From: Gallionella sp.
GTDB taxonomy: Bacteria; Pseudomonadota; Gammaproteobacteria; Burkholderiales; Gallionellaceae
Direction: 5' to 3'
Assembly (NCBI GenBank): GCA_003134595.1
Contig: PLBS01000092.1
Location: 1-45,319 of the forward strand
DNA length: 45,319 bases
Shown here: positions 42,556-45,319 of the stretch, piece by piece
Layout: the number at the start of each line of letters is the position of its first letter
Position numbering within the stretch: position 1 is the first letter of the stretch
Notes under the pieces: model-generated
Database searches by the model: none
Seen by the model: only the letters and a program-made list of their open reading frames with translations
What the model was told of the DNA's origin: nothing
Translations under genes and position numbers: made by a program

Positions 42556-43548
42556 CTAACCCAACTTCTTTGCCAAGTCCTCGGCTCTTGGATGGTAGTA
42601 CCGCGCCAGCATCTTGGTGTCCTTATGGCCGGTGACTTTCATCAGCTCGTGCAGTGCCAGCTTCTCGGCTAGCCGGCTGGTTGCCTCGTGTCGCAAGTCG
42701 TGGAAGGTCAAGCCTTCAATGTCAGCACGCTTACAAGCCCTCGTCCATGACTGCACTACAGCACTTTGAGTTGTACTGAATACCTTGTCCCCAATGGAGC
42801 GGGGCAGGGCGTTCAGGACAGCTTTTGCGCGATTTGAGAGCGGTACATCGCGCGATGTACCGTTCTTTGTGTCTGATAAATGGATGTGTGATTTTTTTAA
42901 GTCCACGTCCGCCCATTCTATTTGCAGTAACTCGCCCTGGCGCATTGCCGTTTCGATAGCCATAGCCACAAGCGGGTGCATCCAGTGGTTAGCAAGATCG
43001 CCCTTGCCACTATCGGAAAGTGCGGCTAGCAATCTTTCCTCTTCATCACCATCAAGACGACGTTCGCGCGCATTGCGAACAGAAGGCATCCGAATATTTT
43101 CAATCGGGTTCTGTACGTTAATGCCCCATTCTTTCCGGCAGATCGTAAAGAGGTGCGAGATCACAGACAGATCACGCCGTGCCGTTGCCGGAGCGACTGT
43201 CTTAAGCCTCTTGTCGCGCCACTTTGCAAAATCTGAACCCTTTAGGGATGCCAGCGACCTATTCGCTAATGGATCGTTCAACCACCACCTGAACCGCACT
43301 AGCTCTGCCTTGATTCCCTTTTTGCTACTGGATACTTCGGTCATGTATCTTTCGATTGACTCGCGCAGTGTTGTAGTTTCTGCTTCTGCTCGATTCTCGA
43401 ACACGCCGCGCCCCATTTCGCTTTCTGTGGTTTTGGCCCATAATTCAGCATCGCCGCGCGTAGTGAAAGTTTTTTGAACGGGCGCAAATCCTTTTTTCCT
43501 GATTTGAGCTTCCCACTGCAAATCACCTCTTTTCCGGATTGTGGCCAT
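42556..43548 (-). CDS. int: Tyrosine recombinase integrase of the element
   Basis: I chose the ATG at 43548 (GGAAAGGG upstream; 330 residues) rather than the in-frame ATG at 43584. The N-terminal part has the arm-binding domain (RKRGDLQWEAQIRKKGFAPV) and core-binding domain; the catalytic domain has Arg203 (AMRQGE), HDLRH with His273 and Arg276, His298 (TGHKD), and Tyr307/308 (ARYYHP). It belongs to the tRNA-targeting phage-type integrases. The gene starts about 100 bp from attR and reads into the element. The 18-bp arm repeat lies just upstream of its start, so it may regulate itself. Confidence 0.95.
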   Translation of the reverse strand: MATIRKRGDLQWEAQIRKKGFAPVQKTFTTRGDAELWAKTTESEMGRGVFENRAEAETTTLRESIERYMTEVSSSKKGIKAELVRFRWWLNDPLANRSLASLKGSDFAKWRDKRLKTVAPATARRDLSVISHLFTICRKEWGINVQNPIENIRMPSVRNARERRLDGDEEERLLAALSDSGKGDLANHWMHPLVAMAIETAMRQGELLQIEWADVDLKKSHIHLSDTKNGTSRDVPLSNRAKAVLNALPRSIGDKVFSTTQSAVVQSWTRACKRADIEGLTFHDLRHEATSRLAEKLALHELMKVTGHKDTKMLARYYHPRAEDLAKKLG

Positions 43549-43565
43549 CGATATTCCCTTTCCAC

Positions 43566-43583
43566 TGTGGCAAAATTGTGGCA
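43566..43583 (+). repeat. Integrase arm-type repeat, right copy
   Basis: The same 18-mer as at 12868-12885 (TGTGGCAAAATTGTGGCA), in the same orientation, between the integrase start and attR. Confidence 0.6.
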
Positions 43584-43654
43584 AATAATAGATTTGAGCA
43601 TATTTAAACGCTGCAACCTATTATGAACTAAAGAGATTATGTATTCAAGAAAAG

Positions 43655-43703
43655 CGCACTCGTAACGCGTAGGTCGGAGGTTCGATTCCTCTCTCCAGCA
43701 CCA
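43655..43703 (+). repeat. attR: 49-bp repeat of the tRNA-Thr 3' end
   Basis: Exact copy of 12724-12772. It has no 5' tRNA half or promoter, so it is not a working tRNA. It marks the right end of the element. The 5-bp palindrome AATAAAAGTTTTATT follows and may be the original tRNA terminator region. Confidence 0.92.
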
Positions 43704-43747
43704 ATAAAAGTTTTATTTTGTTCCACATTCTTTCCTCGAATATATCC

Positions 43748-44698
43748 ATGACACAACCTCTTGCTACAGATAGCCTGAAACATTCACACCGATTCGATGA
43801 AGGAAACCCGCTCGCCGAGAAAAACACTCTGCGTGTAGCCGTTCTTACCGCAGTGATGATGGTGATCGAGATCACCGGCGGCTGGTATTACAACTCGATG
43901 GCGTTGCTGGCGGATGGCTGGCACATGAGTTCGCATACGGTCGCCTTGGGGCTGTCCGTGCTGGCTTATGTCTGTGCCAGAAGATTCGCCCACGATCCGC
44001 GTTTTTCTTTTGGCACCTGGAAGATCGAGGTGTTGGGCGGCTATACCAGTGCGATCTTTCTGGTGATGGTGGCAGGATTGATGATTTATCAATCCGTCGA
44101 AAGGCTGGTCGCACCGAGCCCGATTCACTATAACCAGGCGATTGCGATCGCAATCGTTGGCCTGCTGGTCAACCTCGTTTCCGCGTGGTTGCTCAAGGCC
44201 GGGCATCACCATCATCACGATCATGCGCACGGGCATGATGACCATGTTCACCATGGCCATCATGATTTGAACTTGCGCTCGGCCTATATGCATGTGCTTG
44301 CCGATGCGGCGACATCGGTGTTGGCCATCATCGCGTTATTTGGCGGCAAGTTGTGGGGGGCAAATTGGCTGGACCCGGTGATGGGCCTGGTCGGCGCGGT
44401 ACTGGTTTCCGTATGGGCCTATGGTTTGCTGCGTGACACCGGGCGTGTGCTGTTGGATGCCGAGATGAATGTTCCCGTGGTGGACGAGATACGAGAAGTC
44501 ATTGCTGCCTCACCGGTCAAAGCGCAAATTTGCGACTTGCATGTGTGGCGCGTAGGGAAAGGCAAGTTTGCTTGCATTCTCAGCCTCGCGACGGATAAGG
44601 ATGTGTCGCCGGAATACTTCAAGAAACAATTAAGCATCCACGAAGAGCTGGTGCATATCAGTATCGAGATAAACCAGGGTGGTGGGTATGCCGCATAA
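43748..44698 (+). CDS. Cation diffusion facilitator (Zn/Co/Cd exporter)
   Basis: I chose the ATG at 43748 (316 residues) rather than the TTG at 43718. Six transmembrane segments are visible, starting with LRVAVLTAVMMVIEITGGWY. The metal-binding LLADGWHMSSHTVALGLSVL (TM2) and the TM5 AYMHVLADAATSVLAIIALF carry the HxxxD-like metal-site residues. A histidine-rich cytosolic loop (about HHHHDHAHGHDD at residues 155-170) lies between TM4 and TM5, and the C-terminal cytosolic domain follows. This is the CzcD/ZitB-type metal/proton antiporter of the inner membrane. It may be linked to the adaptor gene downstream. Confidence 0.92.
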   Translation: MTQPLATDSLKHSHRFDEGNPLAEKNTLRVAVLTAVMMVIEITGGWYYNSMALLADGWHMSSHTVALGLSVLAYVCARRFAHDPRFSFGTWKIEVLGGYTSAIFLVMVAGLMIYQSVERLVAPSPIHYNQAIAIAIVGLLVNLVSAWLLKAGHHHHHDHAHGHDDHVHHGHHDLNLRSAYMHVLADAATSVLAIIALFGGKLWGANWLDPVMGLVGAVLVSVWAYGLLRDTGRVLLDAEMNVPVVDEIREVIAASPVKAQICDLHVWRVGKGKFACILSLATDKDVSPEYFKKQLSIHEELVHISIEINQGGGYAA

Positions 44699-44806
44699 GC
44701 GATGGCCATCACTTCCCGGCAATAGAATAAACGATATACCATGCTTTTTTGTGTCGAAGGAACTGCGGTCTTGTATTTTCAAAAGTGAATTCTGTAAGGA
44801 ACTTGT

Positions 44807-45319
44807 ATGACTTTTTCCTGGCACGACAAACTTAATACTCATATTCGCTACTTGCCGTGGCTGGCGGGGTTGGTGCTGCTGGCTATTGCGGCCTGGTACT
44901 TCACGCGCCCCGCGCCGCTACATGTGCAACTGGTCAAGGCAGAACGCGGGCTGGTGGAAGCGACCGTGAGCAACACGCGCGCGGGAACGGTCAAGGCGTG
45001 TCGTCGCGCCAAGCTGGCCCCGCCGGCGGGAGGCCAGATCGCGCATTTGCTGGTGAAAAAGGGGCAGCGCGTCAAGGCCGATCAGGTGTTGCTGGAGTTG
45101 TGGAACGACGATTTGCAGGCGCAGGCGCAATTGGCGCAGGAACAACTCGGCACGGCACAGACGCAGGCGCAACAGGCCTGTATGCAGGCCGACCTGGCTG
45201 AGAAGGAAGCCGAGCGCGCGCAACAGTTGAAAGAAAAGGGGTTTATTTCTGCCGAAGGCGTAGATCAAAAAGCCTCCGCCGCCAAGGTGAGCCGCGCCGG
45301 GTGTGAGGCCGCGCGCAGT
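44807..45319 (+). CDS. HlyD/RND-type efflux adaptor, 5' part
   Basis: The gene starts at ATG 44807 with TAAGGA 6 bases upstream and runs off the window after 171 codons. An N-terminal membrane anchor (LPWLAGLVLLAIAAWYF, residues 16-32) is followed by a barrel and lipoyl-like region (AERGLVEATVSNTRAGTVKA, then PPAGGQIAHLLVKKGQRVKA near 74-94) and a long coiled-coil helix pair (QAQAQLAQEQLGTAQTQAQQ and AEKEAERAQQLKEKGFISAE). This is the layout of periplasmic membrane-fusion proteins. The partner pump is beyond the window. An RBS and codon pattern like the flanking genes support a chromosomal gene. Confidence 0.88.
   Translation, partial: MTFSWHDKLNTHIRYLPWLAGLVLLAIAAWYFTRPAPLHVQLVKAERGLVEATVSNTRAGTVKACRRAKLAPPAGGQIAHLLVKKGQRVKADQVLLELWNDDLQAQAQLAQEQLGTAQTQAQQACMQADLAEKEAERAQQLKEKGFISAEGVDQKASAAKVSRAGCEAARS

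Noticed and set aside
43655-43703. A second tRNA-Thr gene
   Set aside because: Only the 3' 49 bases are present, with no 5' half or promoter; it is the attR copy.

Overview
The window looks like a betaproteobacterial chromosome, probably Nitrosomonadales (Gallionellaceae-like). This is inferred from the gene sets yhdP-nit-tldD and ribF-ileS-lspA-ispH and from the families of small palindromic repeats. It falls into three parts: a left chromosomal block (1-12772), an integrated mobile element of about 31 kb (12773-43703), and a right chromosomal block (43704-45319).

Left block. The 3' part of yhdP, a nitrilase-family amidase, tldD, a nucleotidyltransferase-fold gene and a 57-codon partner form a tightly overlapping operon. 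A PhnA-like small gene and a repeat-rich spacer follow. Next comes ribF-ileS-lspA-ispH (riboflavin kinase, Ile-tRNA synthetase, signal peptidase II, HMBPP reductase), then thiO and tRNA-Thr(CGT). Several genes here carry, or lie beside, short palindromic repeats; two of these repeats sit in frame inside coding regions (yhdP, thiO).

Mobile element. A 49-bp direct repeat of the tRNA-Thr 3' end (12724-12772 and 43655-43703) bounds the element. A tyrosine recombinase lies next to the right end, and an 18-bp repeat, probably an integrase arm site, occurs near both ends. The left part has a plasmid-type replication module: an HTH protein, a TrfA-family initiator, four 21-bp iterons, an AT-rich stretch, a perfect DnaA box and a Replic_Relax-like protein. 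A gene-free 990 bp follows, full of hairpins, three of which share the apical loop GATGA(A/G)ACT on unrelated stems. The cargo is: (a) TPR protein / methyltransferase-like protein / unknown, translationally coupled; (b) a membrane-anchored DUF2726 nuclease-like protein and a DUF6765-like fragment; (c) a same-strand cluster of MazG, uracil-DNA-glycosylase-fold protein, TIR, Nmad2, TIR, double TIR and SLOG; (d) a large operon with a YprA/DUF1998 helicase carrying a C-terminal nuclease-like domain, an SNF2 (DrmD-like) helicase, an adenine-specific methyltransferase, a coiled-coil ATPase, a small chimeric relic and an HNH endonuclease; (e) a VapBC toxin-antitoxin pair and the integrase.

How it fits together. 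The element reads as a defence island that can integrate at tRNA-Thr and perhaps replicate on its own. Cluster (d) belongs with the DISARM / Druantia / ARMADA group of YprA-helicase systems. Cluster (c) combines nucleotide-signal enzymes (TIR), a probable nucleotide-binding protein (SLOG), nucleotide-pool or base-surveillance enzymes (MazG, UDG fold) and a nucleotide-modification-associated domain (Nmad2). I do not recognise it as a named system, and it is the best candidate for something undescribed. Right of the element lie a CDF metal exporter gene and the start of an HlyD-type adaptor gene that runs off the window.
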